A DNA stretch of 64,000 bases from an uncultured Flavobacteriales bacterium (GCA_943788725.1 CALSRJ010000001.1:742861-806860), one strand, 5' to 3'; shown: positions 34,123 through 42,627, counted from the stretch's first letter. A program made the numbers and translations. The notes: generated from the letters alone by a model not told the origin.

Positions 34123-35025
34123 ATGAAGGCAGAGCGAACGAGCACGCTGAAAGCCCATAGCGCCCCGCTCTACGCGCTAGCTCCGGGAAGAAATTTGGGC
34201 ACGCTCTTCTCCGGAGGAGGTGACCGAGTAATCGCGGAATGGGACCTGAGCAACGAACAGACCAATCCATTCGGCATCCGCACCGATGCTACCATTTACA
34301 GCCTGCTCAACATAGATCAAGAAACATTACTCATAGGAACCAACCGAGGGAGTATTCACGTTATCGATCTCGCTTCAAAAAAGGAAGTTCGACACCTCAA
34401 ACTGCACGACCAAGGGATTTTTCACATGTGCTATTGCAGCACACTCAACCGCGTCTATGTTGGAAGCGCTGACGAAAGCATAAGTGTTTGGGAGGCAGAA
34501 CAATGGAGCTTGCTTTGGCACCTCAAACTTGGACAAGGCAAGGTGCGTAGAATTGCGTTGAATGCAGACCAGTCCAACGTGGCCATCGCCTGTGGAAATG
34601 GGCGTGTTCAGATGCTAGAGACAGCAGATAACACCATGATCTATTCTATTGAAGCTCATGATGACGGGGCGAATTCAGTGGCATTTCTGCCCAATGGGAA
34701 CTTAGTCACCGGGGGCAAAGACGCCCACCTAAAGGTCTGGGACGGAAAAAATCATTTTCGGCAACTGATCAGCATTCCAGCACACAACTTCGCGATCTAC
34801 GACATCATCGTTCAACCGCAGGGCAAATGGATTGCAACCGCAAGTAGAGATAAAACAGTGAAAATTTGGGACATCGACCTCTTGGAAAAACCGATCAGGC
34901 TAGACAGAAAAAGTCATGCGGGGCACACTCATTCGGTCAATGCGCTTTGTTATTTGGAAGAGGAAGACTTGCTGGTCTCGTGTTCCGACGATCGCACCAT
35001 CTGCCTGTGGAACGTGGGAATCTAG
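34123..35025 (+). CDS. WD40-repeat beta-propeller protein
   Basis: A 300-residue protein made of about seven WD40 blades, each with a G-H/H-x ... D-x-x-x-x-x-W-D pattern. Examples are 'LKAHSAPLYALAPG', 'IEAHDDGANSVAFLPNGNLVTGGKDAHLKVWD', 'IATASRDKTVKIWD' and 'GHTHSVNALCYLEEEDLLVSCSDDRTICLWNV'. It has no signal peptide and no extra domain, so it is likely a cytoplasmic scaffold. It is translationally coupled to the pterin dehydratase gene. The partner is unknown. Confidence 0.87.
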   Translation: MKAERTSTLKAHSAPLYALAPGRNLGTLFSGGGDRVIAEWDLSNEQTNPFGIRTDATIYSLLNIDQETLLIGTNRGSIHVIDLASKKEVRHLKLHDQGIFHMCYCSTLNRVYVGSADESISVWEAEQWSLLWHLKLGQGKVRRIALNADQSNVAIACGNGRVQMLETADNTMIYSIEAHDDGANSVAFLPNGNLVTGGKDAHLKVWDGKNHFRQLISIPAHNFAIYDIIVQPQGKWIATASRDKTVKIWDIDLLEKPIRLDRKSHAGHTHSVNALCYLEEEDLLVSCSDDRTICLWNVGI

Positions 35026-35033
35026 CAAGTTGT

Positions 35034-35399
35034 CTATAGAAGATGGAGCACCACCAATGTAATCGCCGCAGGAAGGGCCTGAATCCAAATGATCTTTTTA
35101 GAGATCGAGTAGCCGCCATATAAACCAGCTACTAGCACACAGCCAAGAAAAAAAACAGCCACATTTTGCGCCCAAGGTCCATCACCGATCAACAAGGACC
35201 ATGCTAATCCAGCAGCGAGGAAGCCATTGTACAATCCCTGATTCGCCGCCATACCTTTGGTCGCCTCAAACATCTCAGGAGGCATTGCACCCCTAAACGC
35301 CCGCTTTCCGAAAGTGGTCCAAGTGAACATCTCCATCCAAAGGAAAAACAGGTGTTCAATTAAAACAATGGAAACCAATATCTTGACTATGATAGACAT
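35034..35399 (-). CDS. DUF1304 integral membrane protein
   Basis: A 121-residue protein with four membrane segments. The start 'IVKILVSIVLIEHLFFLWMEMFTWTTFGKRAF' carries the E-x3-F-x-x-E-M-x-x-W motif of the DUF1304 family, and 'NQGLYNGFLAAGLAWSLL' is the second conserved block. Members are small inner-membrane proteins without a known role. It stops nine bases from the convergent WD40 gene. Confidence 0.86.
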   Translation of the reverse strand: MSIIVKILVSIVLIEHLFFLWMEMFTWTTFGKRAFRGAMPPEMFEATKGMAANQGLYNGFLAAGLAWSLLIGDGPWAQNVAVFFLGCVLVAGLYGGYSISKKIIWIQALPAAITLVVLHLL

Positions 35400-35459
35400 G
35401 GGCTAGGCGGTTTGATAATGACCAAAATAGACCTTTTGTTGGCTTGATTGAAATGTGGC

Positions 35460-35918
35460 TTACACAAGGCGCTTTTCAAAGCAAACGCTGTTCACCATCT
35501 CCTTGTAGGGTTCATAGTTGGGAATGCGCTGAAAACCTTCGCGTTCGTAGAGTCGGATTGCCTCTGGTTGACGCAGTCCCGTTTCTAGGATACAACGCTC
35601 GTATCCGAGTTCTTCGGCCCAATCTTCGAGTGCACTCAACACCACCGCTCCAAGTCTATTTCCTCGAAACTCGGGAGCGGTGAACATGCGTTTGACCTCC
35701 GCAGAAGTGGCGTCGTATTCCTTGATGGCCCCGCATGCTGCAGGCACTTCATTCAGGTACAATACAACCGCGTGTTGGATCGCTTCTAGTCCGTTGAACT
35801 GGGCATAAAAGGCGTTTTCGTCACCGTCTCGAATGGCAAGGTCTGCGTCGAGTTGGCGGACCAACCCTACAAATGCCTCATCCGCGCTGCTTACTCTCTC
35901 TAGTCGATGTGTTGTCAT
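35460..35918 (-). CDS. GNAT-family N-acetyltransferase
   Basis: A 152-residue single-domain acetyltransferase. 'AEVKRMFTAPEFRGNRLGAVVLSALEDWAEELGYERCILETG' contains the acetyl-CoA-binding R-G-x-x-x-G variant (R-G-N-R-L-G) between strand 4 and helix 3. 'EAIRLYEREGFQRI' is the conserved beta5-alpha4 element. The substrate cannot be predicted. Its ATG overlaps the stop of the upstream phospholipase-like gene by four bases, implying coupled translation. Confidence 0.86.
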   Translation of the reverse strand: MTTHRLERVSSADEAFVGLVRQLDADLAIRDGDENAFYAQFNGLEAIQHAVVLYLNEVPAACGAIKEYDATSAEVKRMFTAPEFRGNRLGAVVLSALEDWAEELGYERCILETGLRQPEAIRLYEREGFQRIPNYEPYKEMVNSVCFEKRLV

Positions 35919-36880
35919 CCTTCATGTGCTCTTCCAAAGATGCCATTCTTTGCCTTTTTCGCCTCCATCTCCTTTCGTTCTTGTTCAATGGCCTCCAATA
36001 CGGCTGGATCAATAGGCGTGTCCATATCCGGTTGACCAGCTTCTACCCATGCCGAATACCAAAAGCTCCCGATCACGATGATGCTTCGGCGGATGCGTCG
36101 CTCTACCATTCCGTTGAGCATATGGTGATAATCAGCTGAAAATCCTCGACTGTAGGTGTTCACCACGGCATTGCCACGCTGATCAAAGGCGTACTTCTCA
36201 TCCGATGGATAGTTGATCGTGAGGCTGCGTTCCATGTCCAAGACAGAATCGACCGCCGCGTGGCTTTGCTCTACTGCCTTCCAAATGCTTTCCAAGGGCG
36301 ATGAAAGGAGCTGGGCGCGGCCGACGAAGAAATCATAGTCATCGGCATATAACTCGGGAAGACGGGACTCCCAAAAGCCATGTATGCCGTGCTGATTTGT
36401 CAGTTGACCATTATAATTCTCGGTAGTGTGCAAGGGTACATGCGCGTCGGCTATGTAGTGGCCCAGGTCACTGGCTGTTTTCAGGACATAGGCCGCATCC
36501 TTCCTGCGAAACGCCTCCACCAGTCGATAATACATGCGGTTCACATGCCACGGAACAATGCCGTATGCCTGCAAGGTATCCTCCGTGAACTTACTCACTG
36601 CTGAGTCCCAGCGTTTAGGAACACGCTCAAACGCATCCTCGCCATAGTGATCGATGTCGATGTAGTGACGCGGCGCCTCCTCCTTCAACGCGTAACGGCG
36701 CATGTCAGGGTCTACCGCATGGTCTGAAATGAAATCGATGTGCTCCTTGAAGAATCCCATCAGTTCACTCGGCAACGTATACACCGCTAGCCGATTGATG
36801 CGCTTATGACCGAAGAACCCCCAGGATTGAGCAAGCAGCGGAAGGGTCAGCAATAGTATGAAACAAACGGTGCGACGCAT
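35915..36880 (-). CDS. exported zinc-dependent phospholipase C / S1-P1 nuclease-like protein
   Basis: A 321-residue protein with a signal peptide whose cleavage leaves Trp at the mature N-terminus ('LLAQSWGFFGHKRIN'), as required for zinc binding in this superfamily. 'DLGHYIADAHVPLHTTENYNG' supplies the His/Asp metal ligands, and 'HGIHGFWESRLPELY' is a second ligand block. The fold hydrolyses phospholipids or nucleic acids with three zinc ions; the sequence alone does not decide which. It precedes the GNAT gene with a four-base overlap. Confidence 0.83.
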   Translation of the reverse strand: MRRTVCFILLLTLPLLAQSWGFFGHKRINRLAVYTLPSELMGFFKEHIDFISDHAVDPDMRRYALKEEAPRHYIDIDHYGEDAFERVPKRWDSAVSKFTEDTLQAYGIVPWHVNRMYYRLVEAFRRKDAAYVLKTASDLGHYIADAHVPLHTTENYNGQLTNQHGIHGFWESRLPELYADDYDFFVGRAQLLSSPLESIWKAVEQSHAAVDSVLDMERSLTINYPSDEKYAFDQRGNAVVNTYSRGFSADYHHMLNGMVERRIRRSIIVIGSFWYSAWVEAGQPDMDTPIDPAVLEAIEQERKEMEAKKAKNGIFGRAHEG

Positions 36881-36975
36881 GAAGCGCCTAAATTATTTCA
36901 AGCTGCACAACTGCGAGAAGCAATCCTTGCAACCCACCAAAGGCAATTTGCACTTTCTGTCCACTCCTTCACTTA

Positions 36976-37218
36976 ATGCTCATTGGCAACGGTGGGTCAG
37001 ATTTTCTTCCGTCGACCTCAAACAATCCTGAGGATTCTTTCGCTTTGTTCCACGACGTGAACAGCAATGGAGATTGTGACTTGAACTTCTCAGGAATTCC
37101 GACCGAACCTTTCGGATTTTCGAGAAATGTACAACCGGTCTTTAAGGTGCCTTCCTTCACAGAAACGAGAATGGAGATCGGACTACATACTCAAATCCAG
37201 ATCGAATTGATCCGGTAG
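36976..37218 (+). pseudogene. DUF2141 domain remnant (N-terminally truncated)
   Basis: The 80-codon frame contains 'DSFALFHDVNSNGDCDLNFSGIPTEPFGFSRN' and 'KVPSFTETRMEIG...TQIQIELIR', which match the second half of DUF2141 (usual pattern: A-x-x-x-F-H-D-x-N-x-N-G ... G-I-P-x-E ... G-F-S ... P-x-F). Intact family members have about 140 residues with a signal peptide; here the signal and the first strands are missing, and the preceding 90 bases show no in-frame continuation. A decayed copy is the simplest reading. This stretch accounts for most of the 374-base gap between the phospholipase-like gene and gcvT; the rest shows nothing recognisable. Confidence 0.65.
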
Positions 37219-37254
37219 CACTTGTCCGATTCTTCCTGTAGATAAAGCCAGTGA

Positions 37255-38340
37255 CTACCCCTTGTAGAAAGGAAACTTCACCACCTTGGCCGCCAACACC
37301 TTGTTGCGGATGATGATGTTTACCTCTGTTCCTTCAGCGAAATAAGGTCGATCTACGTACCCCATCGCAATGGCCTCTCCTAGGCTCGGCGCCATAGTGC
37401 CGCTGGTCACTTCACCGATGCGCTCGCCTTCTTTGTTTTGAATCTCGTAACCGTGGCGTGGGATGGGACCTTTGTCCAAGACTTCAAATCCGACCAAACG
37501 CTTGCTCACTCCTTCTTCCTTTTGCTTCAGGAGGTTGGCCGAGTTCGTGAACTCTTTGGTGAACTTGGTGATCCACCCAAGACCGGCCTCAAGCGGAGAC
37601 GTCTCGTCGTTGATGTCATTTCCGTACAAGCAAAAGCCCATTTCCATCCTCAAGGTATCGCGCGCGCCCAAACCCGCCGGCATAATGCCTTGGTCCTTGC
37701 CCGCCTCAAAAACGGCATCCCATATTTTCTCCGCGTCGCCGTTCTTCATATAGATCTCATATCCACCCGCTCCCGTGTAACCGGTGGTAGCTACGATTAC
37801 ATCGTCAACACCAGCAAACCTGCCCACTTGCACCGTATAGTACGGCATATCCCCAACATTCAGATCGGTCAATGAAGCAATGGCAGCCGTAGCCTTCGGT
37901 CCTTGAACCGCCAGCAATGCATACGCATCAGAACGATCAACGATGTCGACGTTTTCCGTATTGAACTGCTGGATCCAGTTCCAATCTTTCTCCATGTTAG
38001 AAGCATTCACTACCAGCATGTATTCAGATTCGCCCAAGCAATACACCAAAAGGTCATCCACGATTCCACCTTCTCGGTTTGGCAAGCAGGAATACTGCAC
38101 CTTTCCAGGCGTCAGTTTTGAAGCATCGTTGGACGTCACGCGTTGGATCAAATCCAAGGCGCCGGGTCCTTTCACAAAAAACTCACCCATGTGCGACACA
38201 TCAAAGACACCCACATTGGCGCGGACGTTCTTGTGTTCCTCCCCAAGGTTGCTGTATTGAACGGGCATATCATAGCCTGCAAAAGGAACCATCTTGGCTC
38301 CGAGGGCAACGTGCTTGTCGTATAGGGCGGTCTTCTTCAT
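37255..38340 (-). CDS. gcvT: glycine cleavage system T protein (aminomethyltransferase)
   Basis: A 361-residue cytoplasmic enzyme. It transfers the methylene group from the aminomethyl-lipoyl H protein to tetrahydrofolate. 'KTALYDKHVALGAKMVPFAGYDMPVQYSNLGEEHKNVRANVGVFDVSHMGEF' is the GcvT opening; 'ALLAVQGPKA' and 'TGYTGAGGYEIYM' are folate-site segments with the conserved D/E residues, and 'GEVTSGTMAPSLGEAIAMGYVD' closes the protein. Length is typical. The ATG lies 24 bases from a TAATTTTG box. H and P protein genes are not in this window. Confidence 0.96.
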   Translation of the reverse strand: MKKTALYDKHVALGAKMVPFAGYDMPVQYSNLGEEHKNVRANVGVFDVSHMGEFFVKGPGALDLIQRVTSNDASKLTPGKVQYSCLPNREGGIVDDLLVYCLGESEYMLVVNASNMEKDWNWIQQFNTENVDIVDRSDAYALLAVQGPKATAAIASLTDLNVGDMPYYTVQVGRFAGVDDVIVATTGYTGAGGYEIYMKNGDAEKIWDAVFEAGKDQGIMPAGLGARDTLRMEMGFCLYGNDINDETSPLEAGLGWITKFTKEFTNSANLLKQKEEGVSKRLVGFEVLDKGPIPRHGYEIQNKEGERIGEVTSGTMAPSLGEAIAMGYVDRPYFAEGTEVNIIIRNKVLAAKVVKFPFYKG

Positions 38341-38363
38341 GGGTGTGATTTTTTAAGAGGGCG

Positions 38364-38371
38364 CAAAATTA
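38364..38371 (-). promoter_or_regulatory. -7 promoter box for gcvT
   Basis: The reverse strand reads TAATTTTG (exact TAnnTTTG), 24 bases before the gcvT ATG. No -33 TTG at the usual spacing. Confidence 0.48.
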
Positions 38372-38390
38372 GCATTGTGTGATAGATTGA

Positions 38391-39479
38391 CTATGCCAAA
38401 ACGTGGTCAAAAAGGTCCATGTAACGCTGAAGGTTTGCCTTGACTGAATATTGGTTTTCCACCGTTTTTCTTCCAGCTTTACCTAATCGTTGGCGCAAGG
38501 AGGCATCGTCGATCAACTTGCTCAGCTTTTCAAACCATTCATCTTCATGCGCTGCCAAGAACCCATTCTCGCCGTCTTGAATGATCTCGGTATTGACTCC
38601 TACCGGTGACATGATCGTAGGAATCTCCAAAGCCATGTACTGCAAGCCCTTCAGCCCACACTTTCCTTTAGCCCACTCGTCGTCCGGCAAAGGCATGATG
38701 CCGATGTCCATTTCACATAGGTCCTCAATTTCAGTTTCGGCGTTCCAGCCCTGACCCTCAATACCCAATGCGGGATTTCGGTATTGCGCATCGCCGATCA
38801 CTTTGATCGCAACCCGATCTCCATATACGTCCTTGATTCGCTGGAGTACGTTCACTGCAAGGTTGAAGTGTTGGATGGTAGTTATGCTTCCACTCCAGCC
38901 AATCGTTATCGCATTGCCCACCTCGGTTTTTGGAAGAGGTCGATAAGCTTCCGTATCGATCGTAGTGGGAATGATCGAGACCTGATCATTGAACTGAAGC
39001 GCATAGTCAGCCAGGTATTGGTTGCCAGCAATGACATGATCAGCCAGCGGAATGATGCGTGATGTCTTGTTTGCCCCTTTGAGGAAGCGGAGCGATCGAT
39101 TGGCGTCAGAAACATTACTGAGCCAAATGCTATCGTCGAAATCAAAAATAAACTTGGCTTGACTTTTCGAAAACTTACGTTCAAAAATGACGTTGCGCGT
39201 CATGAAGGCCTCGCGCTGCACGAACACAATGTCAAATTGATTAACCCAAACAGCATCGTCCTGACGTCGTTTGAAGCTATCTGCCAAAATTCTAGCCTTC
39301 GCATCATATCTGCCTCTGGTGTATAAGACCTTATCCGCAGCCTCATCTATCAAGTATGAGAATTCGTATTCGTAACCGTTGGCCCTTAAGTGCTCGAAGT
39401 ATTGTTCAAACCGGAACCGCTGCGAAGGCGATCGATTCGGTCGATGTTGGGCGATAAAAAGGATACGACGTTGAGACAT
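38391..39479 (-). CDS. glycosyltransferase family 4-type protein
   Basis: The 362-residue product has the GT-B layout. 'RRILFIAQHRPNRSPSQRFRFEQYFEHLRANGYEYEF' starts the N-terminal Rossmann domain. The C-terminal half has 'ITIGWSGSITTIQHFNLAVNVLQRI' and the donor-site stretch 'IGIMPLPDDEWAKGKCGLKGLQYMALEIPTIMSPVGVNTEII'. 'IFDFDDSIWL' is a family motif. It probably adds a sugar to a cell-surface glycan. The ORF track adds 65 unconserved residues; the ATG at 39479 is chosen because the fold begins there and it lies seven bases after the epimerase stop. Confidence 0.88.
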   Translation of the reverse strand: MSQRRILFIAQHRPNRSPSQRFRFEQYFEHLRANGYEYEFSYLIDEAADKVLYTRGRYDAKARILADSFKRRQDDAVWVNQFDIVFVQREAFMTRNVIFERKFSKSQAKFIFDFDDSIWLSNVSDANRSLRFLKGANKTSRIIPLADHVIAGNQYLADYALQFNDQVSIIPTTIDTEAYRPLPKTEVGNAITIGWSGSITTIQHFNLAVNVLQRIKDVYGDRVAIKVIGDAQYRNPALGIEGQGWNAETEIEDLCEMDIGIMPLPDDEWAKGKCGLKGLQYMALEIPTIMSPVGVNTEIIQDGENGFLAAHEDEWFEKLSKLIDDASLRQRLGKAGRKTVENQYSVKANLQRYMDLFDHVLA

Positions 39480-39486
39480 GCGATGC

Positions 39487-40476
39487 TTAATTATTCCAGA
39501 TCGAAGGGAGGTTTTCGCTGATCTCGATGTTTTCGAACGTACTGCTTGCACGCGAACCCACCGCCTTGGCCCAATCGGCCATCTTTCGAATGCCTTCTTC
39601 CAGTGAAGCGTAGTCCTGCTCGCCAAAAACGCGACGCACCTTCGAATGGTCAGCATAGGCGTGGACCACCTCATTACGAGGAGGCAAGTGCAATAACTTC
39701 CCCTCCGTTTGCATGGCCTCCACCACCGTACTAGCGAGTTCCTTCACGCTGTACTCTTGGTCTGCCCCAATATTAAAAACCTCGTTATAAGCACCTTCTA
39801 CATGCACAGAGCGCGCAATGATCGGCGCCACGTCATCGATGTAACTGAACGCACGCGTTTGTTCACCGTCGCCAAATACGGTAAGGTCCTTTCCTTGCAT
39901 CAACTGATTCATAAAGATCCCCACCACATTGCGGTAGCGATCCCCGATGTTTTGGTATTCGCCGTACACATTGTGCGGCCGGAAGACGATCGAGTTCAAT
40001 CCAAACATTTCGTGGGCACATTTCAGGTCCATTTCCACCGCGTACTTGGCCACGCCATAAGGATCTTCGGGTTTCGGGGTCATGTCCTCTCGCATGGGAG
40101 GGTCTTGCTCCCCATACACTGCGATGGAAGAGGTGAACACAAAACACTTCACCTTGTGCACTACAGACGCGTTGATCAAGTTAATGCTCCCGATCAAGTT
40201 GTTGTTGTAATTGAACCGTCGGATAAAATGGCTCAAGCCCTCTGCAGCATAAGCTGCCAAGTGATAGACATAATCAAATTTATGCTCTTCAAACAACCGG
40301 TCTATCAGCACATTATCCTCTACCGAACCTTTGACAAAGACAGCCCGAGGATCTACGTTGTCTTCAAATCCACCCGAAAGGTCATCGAGCACTACTGCGT
40401 CCATTCCAAGGGCCAATACGTGTTTCGTCACGTGGGCCCCGATGAATCCTGCCCCTCCTGTCACCAATGCTTTCAT
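39487..40476 (-). CDS. NAD-dependent nucleotide-sugar epimerase/dehydratase
   Basis: An extended short-chain dehydrogenase of 329 residues. 'MKALVTGGAGFIGAHVTKHV' is the NAD-binding G-x-x-G-x-x-G loop; the active site is S-S-I-A-V-Y-G with Y-x-x-x-K ('YGVAKYAVEMD'). 'RPHNVYGEYQNIGDRYRNVVGIFMNQLMQG' resembles UDP-glucose 4-epimerase-type enzymes. It feeds activated sugars to the neighbouring glycosyltransferases. The start at 40476 is preferred to 40524 because the Rossmann strand begins immediately after it. It is the first gene of an epimerase-GT4 pair. Confidence 0.9.
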   Translation of the reverse strand: MKALVTGGAGFIGAHVTKHVLALGMDAVVLDDLSGGFEDNVDPRAVFVKGSVEDNVLIDRLFEEHKFDYVYHLAAYAAEGLSHFIRRFNYNNNLIGSINLINASVVHKVKCFVFTSSIAVYGEQDPPMREDMTPKPEDPYGVAKYAVEMDLKCAHEMFGLNSIVFRPHNVYGEYQNIGDRYRNVVGIFMNQLMQGKDLTVFGDGEQTRAFSYIDDVAPIIARSVHVEGAYNEVFNIGADQEYSVKELASTVVEAMQTEGKLLHLPPRNEVVHAYADHSKVRRVFGEQDYASLEEGIRKMADWAKAVGSRASSTFENIEISENLPSIWNN

Positions 40477-40546
40477 AGGCTGCGTTTTGTGCGACGAAAG
40501 TACGGAATGGGGTACGTGAAACACAATCGAGAAAACAAGAAGGACT

Positions 40547-40646
40547 AGGGCGTGCAGCCCACCCTTCGGGTCGGCTACCGCGCTATCCGTTCCTACGCTT
40601 CGCCGCTTGCAGCGGCTGCAGGGTATCCACTGCTATCACTCACGCG
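40547..40646. repeat. structured extragenic repeat-like element
   Basis: A GC-rich non-coding block of about 100 bases. An outer pair GCGTG/CACGC encloses a hairpin ACCC-TTC-GGGT, the phrase CGCTATCCG, a hairpin CCGCT-TGC-AGCGG and the phrase GGTATCCACTGCTATCACTC. This arrangement (CTATCCG ... CACTGCTATC) resembles a dispersed repeat that I recall from intergenic regions of many Bacteroidota genomes. Only one copy is in the window, so repeat status is not proven here. It sits between genes on the same strand. Confidence 0.55.
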
Positions 40647-40655
40647 AATCTTGGA

Positions 40656-41333
40656 CTAAAGCATAAACGCATCGCGTCGAATCCATCCCGTAATGCTTAC
40701 ACGCGGCTCCACAGCAGGCAATACTTCATGTAAGATCTCATCGCTTTTAAAACAAACCAAGCGCCCATGCAAGGGCGAAATGTCTTCAAAGGGACCATCC
40801 GCATGATGGATGCGCAACTCCCCACCATCACCTTCCTTCCAATGAGGATTCAAATAAGTGATGACCGAAAAGATACGGTCGCCATGGTCTCGAAATTGAT
40901 CCACATGGGGAGCGTAGAAGGAACCCTCCGGATAGACTGCAAAATGCAATTCAGTGCGCTCCAAGTGAATACGAAAAAAAGCGCGCAACCGCTCTCTGAG
41001 TTGGTCCATCACACGCCAATAGTCCAATTGCGCTTTCGTGGCTTCAGATCGATTCAGCCAACGCACTCGGTCTGACCTCACCTCTTGAATGCGCTGCTTC
41101 AAGATTCCCTTTGCAATGTGCGCAGGGGCAAATTCCCCAGCTTTATAATCAAGGATGACTTCGGTCCGCAATGCATCCAATACCGCCTTTGGCAAAACAC
41201 CGTCCGCAACCGCCCAAGAGCGCCGTTCTAACTGGCTTTCGATCGATAGGAGATCACCCGGTGCTATATTCACATTGCAAATTGACACTAAAGTTCTTTT
41301 CTGTGGAGAAACTTCGATGTTATTTTGAGACAT
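40656..41333 (-). CDS. 2-oxoglutarate/Fe(II)-dependent oxygenase, prolyl-4-hydroxylase type
   Basis: About 225 residues with the double-stranded beta-helix core of 2OG oxygenases. 'FYAPHVDQFRDHGDRIFSVITYLNPHWKEGDGGELRI' gives the H-x-D iron ligands, 'EILHEVLPAVEPRVSITGWIR' the distal His and the Arg that binds 2-oxoglutarate. It probably hydroxylates a protein or small molecule; the substrate is unknown. Starts are ambiguous: ATGs at 41360, 41351 and 41333 are in frame. The last shares its CATG with the ATG of the divergent glycosyltransferase, and an even later start is possible. Confidence 0.84.
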   Translation of the reverse strand: MSQNNIEVSPQKRTLVSICNVNIAPGDLLSIESQLERRSWAVADGVLPKAVLDALRTEVILDYKAGEFAPAHIAKGILKQRIQEVRSDRVRWLNRSEATKAQLDYWRVMDQLRERLRAFFRIHLERTELHFAVYPEGSFYAPHVDQFRDHGDRIFSVITYLNPHWKEGDGGELRIHHADGPFEDISPLHGRLVCFKSDEILHEVLPAVEPRVSITGWIRRDAFML

Positions 41334-42285
41334 GGACACAAAAGACTGCATAGGAATCATCCTTCCGATGAAGAATGCTGAACTTTGGTTGGCCGACTGT
41401 CTGCACTCCGTGCATCGCCAATCCTACGCAAACTGGGAGTGTATTCTGGTAGATGATCATTCTCAAGACAACACCTTATCCATCGCACAGTCCTTCGTCG
41501 CCTCAGACGATCGATTTTGTTGCATATCCAATAAAGGAACCGGCATTGTAGACGCATTGAATACCGCCCTAAGTCATAGTCAATGTGCGTGGGTAACACG
41601 CATGGACGCAGACGACATCATGCCACCCGAAAAACTGGAGTGGATGAAAAATGCCTTGGGAAATCGAAAAGACTGCGTCGTGACAGGAAGGGTACGCTAT
41701 TTCAGTCCATCCCCAGTATCTGAAGGCTACAGAGCTTATGAAACCTGGCTCAACGAACGTGTCGATCGCCAAGACCATTGGGAATGGGTGTACCGAGAAT
41801 GTGTAATCGCAAGTGCTAATTGGCTGACGCACCGAGACAATGTTCAGTTTCCGACCGATGTGTATCCAGAAGATTACTCCTTGGTATTCGACTGGTACAG
41901 AAAGCACTTGAAGGTGATTGGAATTGACCACGTTACCCATATGTGGCGCGAACATCTCGGTCGCACGTCGCGTACATCGGCGCACTATCAGCAGCCTGCC
42001 TTCTTCAGAATGAAAACGGCACGCTTCATTGAATTAGACCGCGACCATACACGTCCGCTCGTCGTTTTAGGTGACAATGTCAAAACCGACCTTCTAAAAG
42101 AAGAACTCGAAAGCATAGGGGAATCTCCCGTGCAGATTGACCGCACCGAAGTCAAGAGGATGGATTCGGTCGTCAATCCGCAGGTTCTTGTCGGCGTCTA
42201 CCCCGCTCCTGTTGATCGACTTCGCTTAGAAGAATGGTTGACTGCAAAGGGGTTGAAAATGGGCGTTGATTGGTTTTATACGTGA
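41332..42285 (+). CDS. glycosyltransferase family 2 protein
   Basis: A 317-residue GT-A enzyme. 'IGIILPMKNAELWLADCLHSVHRQSYANWECILVDDHSQDNTLSIAQSF' contains the nucleotide-binding strands and first Asp, and 'WVTRMDADDIMPPEKLEWM' the D-x-D metal motif. 'ASANWLTHRDNVQFP...EDYSLVFDWYRKHL' carries the acceptor-side acidic residues. The last 80 residues form an unusual small domain ('RPLVVLGDNVKTDLLKEELESIGE') resembling a degraded Rossmann segment. It would add sugars to lipid-linked or surface glycans. The ATG at 41332 is needed to keep the first beta strand. Confidence 0.9.
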   Translation: MDTKDCIGIILPMKNAELWLADCLHSVHRQSYANWECILVDDHSQDNTLSIAQSFVASDDRFCCISNKGTGIVDALNTALSHSQCAWVTRMDADDIMPPEKLEWMKNALGNRKDCVVTGRVRYFSPSPVSEGYRAYETWLNERVDRQDHWEWVYRECVIASANWLTHRDNVQFPTDVYPEDYSLVFDWYRKHLKVIGIDHVTHMWREHLGRTSRTSAHYQQPAFFRMKTARFIELDRDHTRPLVVLGDNVKTDLLKEELESIGESPVQIDRTEVKRMDSVVNPQVLVGVYPAPVDRLRLEEWLTAKGLKMGVDWFYT

Positions 42286-42351
42286 AGGATTCCGACCCTT
42301 TCCGCAGAAGCAGCTTCAGCCAATAAGAATTCCATTTCTTTGCAACTACCG

Positions 42352-42627
42352 ATGATGCGAACACTACTCAGCATATTTCTGGTCTTCAACCTGATGAACC
42401 TATCCATAGAGGTTTGGGGGTCATCCGTCTTATTGGTTGAAATCAATGAAGAGGTAGAGCACATCATTGAGGATCCGCTTGCCAATGAAGCGCTGATGCT
42501 GGACGACCATTCCGCCCTGTTCGCCTCTCAGCTTTGGCTGACCGATTATCGCAACCTTCACATCGATGAGTTCTCTCAATGTTGCGATTTCTTTGAGATC
42601 GATTCGCCTCCTCCCGATTTAGGCTAG
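42352..42627 (+). CDS. small exported protein of unknown function
   Basis: A 91-residue frame beginning MMRTLLSIFLVFNLMNLSIEVWG, which looks like a signal peptide. The acidic remainder ends with 'HIDEFSQCCDFFEIDSPPPDLG'. There is no family match I recognise. A near-consensus TTTCTTTG box lies 10 bases upstream, and the SulP gene follows closely on the same strand, which supports a real gene. Codon use looks like that of its neighbours, but without homologs it remains tentative. Confidence 0.5.
   Translation: MMRTLLSIFLVFNLMNLSIEVWGSSVLLVEINEEVEHIIEDPLANEALMLDDHSALFASQLWLTDYRNLHIDEFSQCCDFFEIDSPPPDLG

Noticed and set aside
39709-40548. Forward ORF of 279 codons over the epimerase gene
   Set aside because: It is antisense to a well-conserved nucleotide-sugar epimerase; its translation has no domain pattern.
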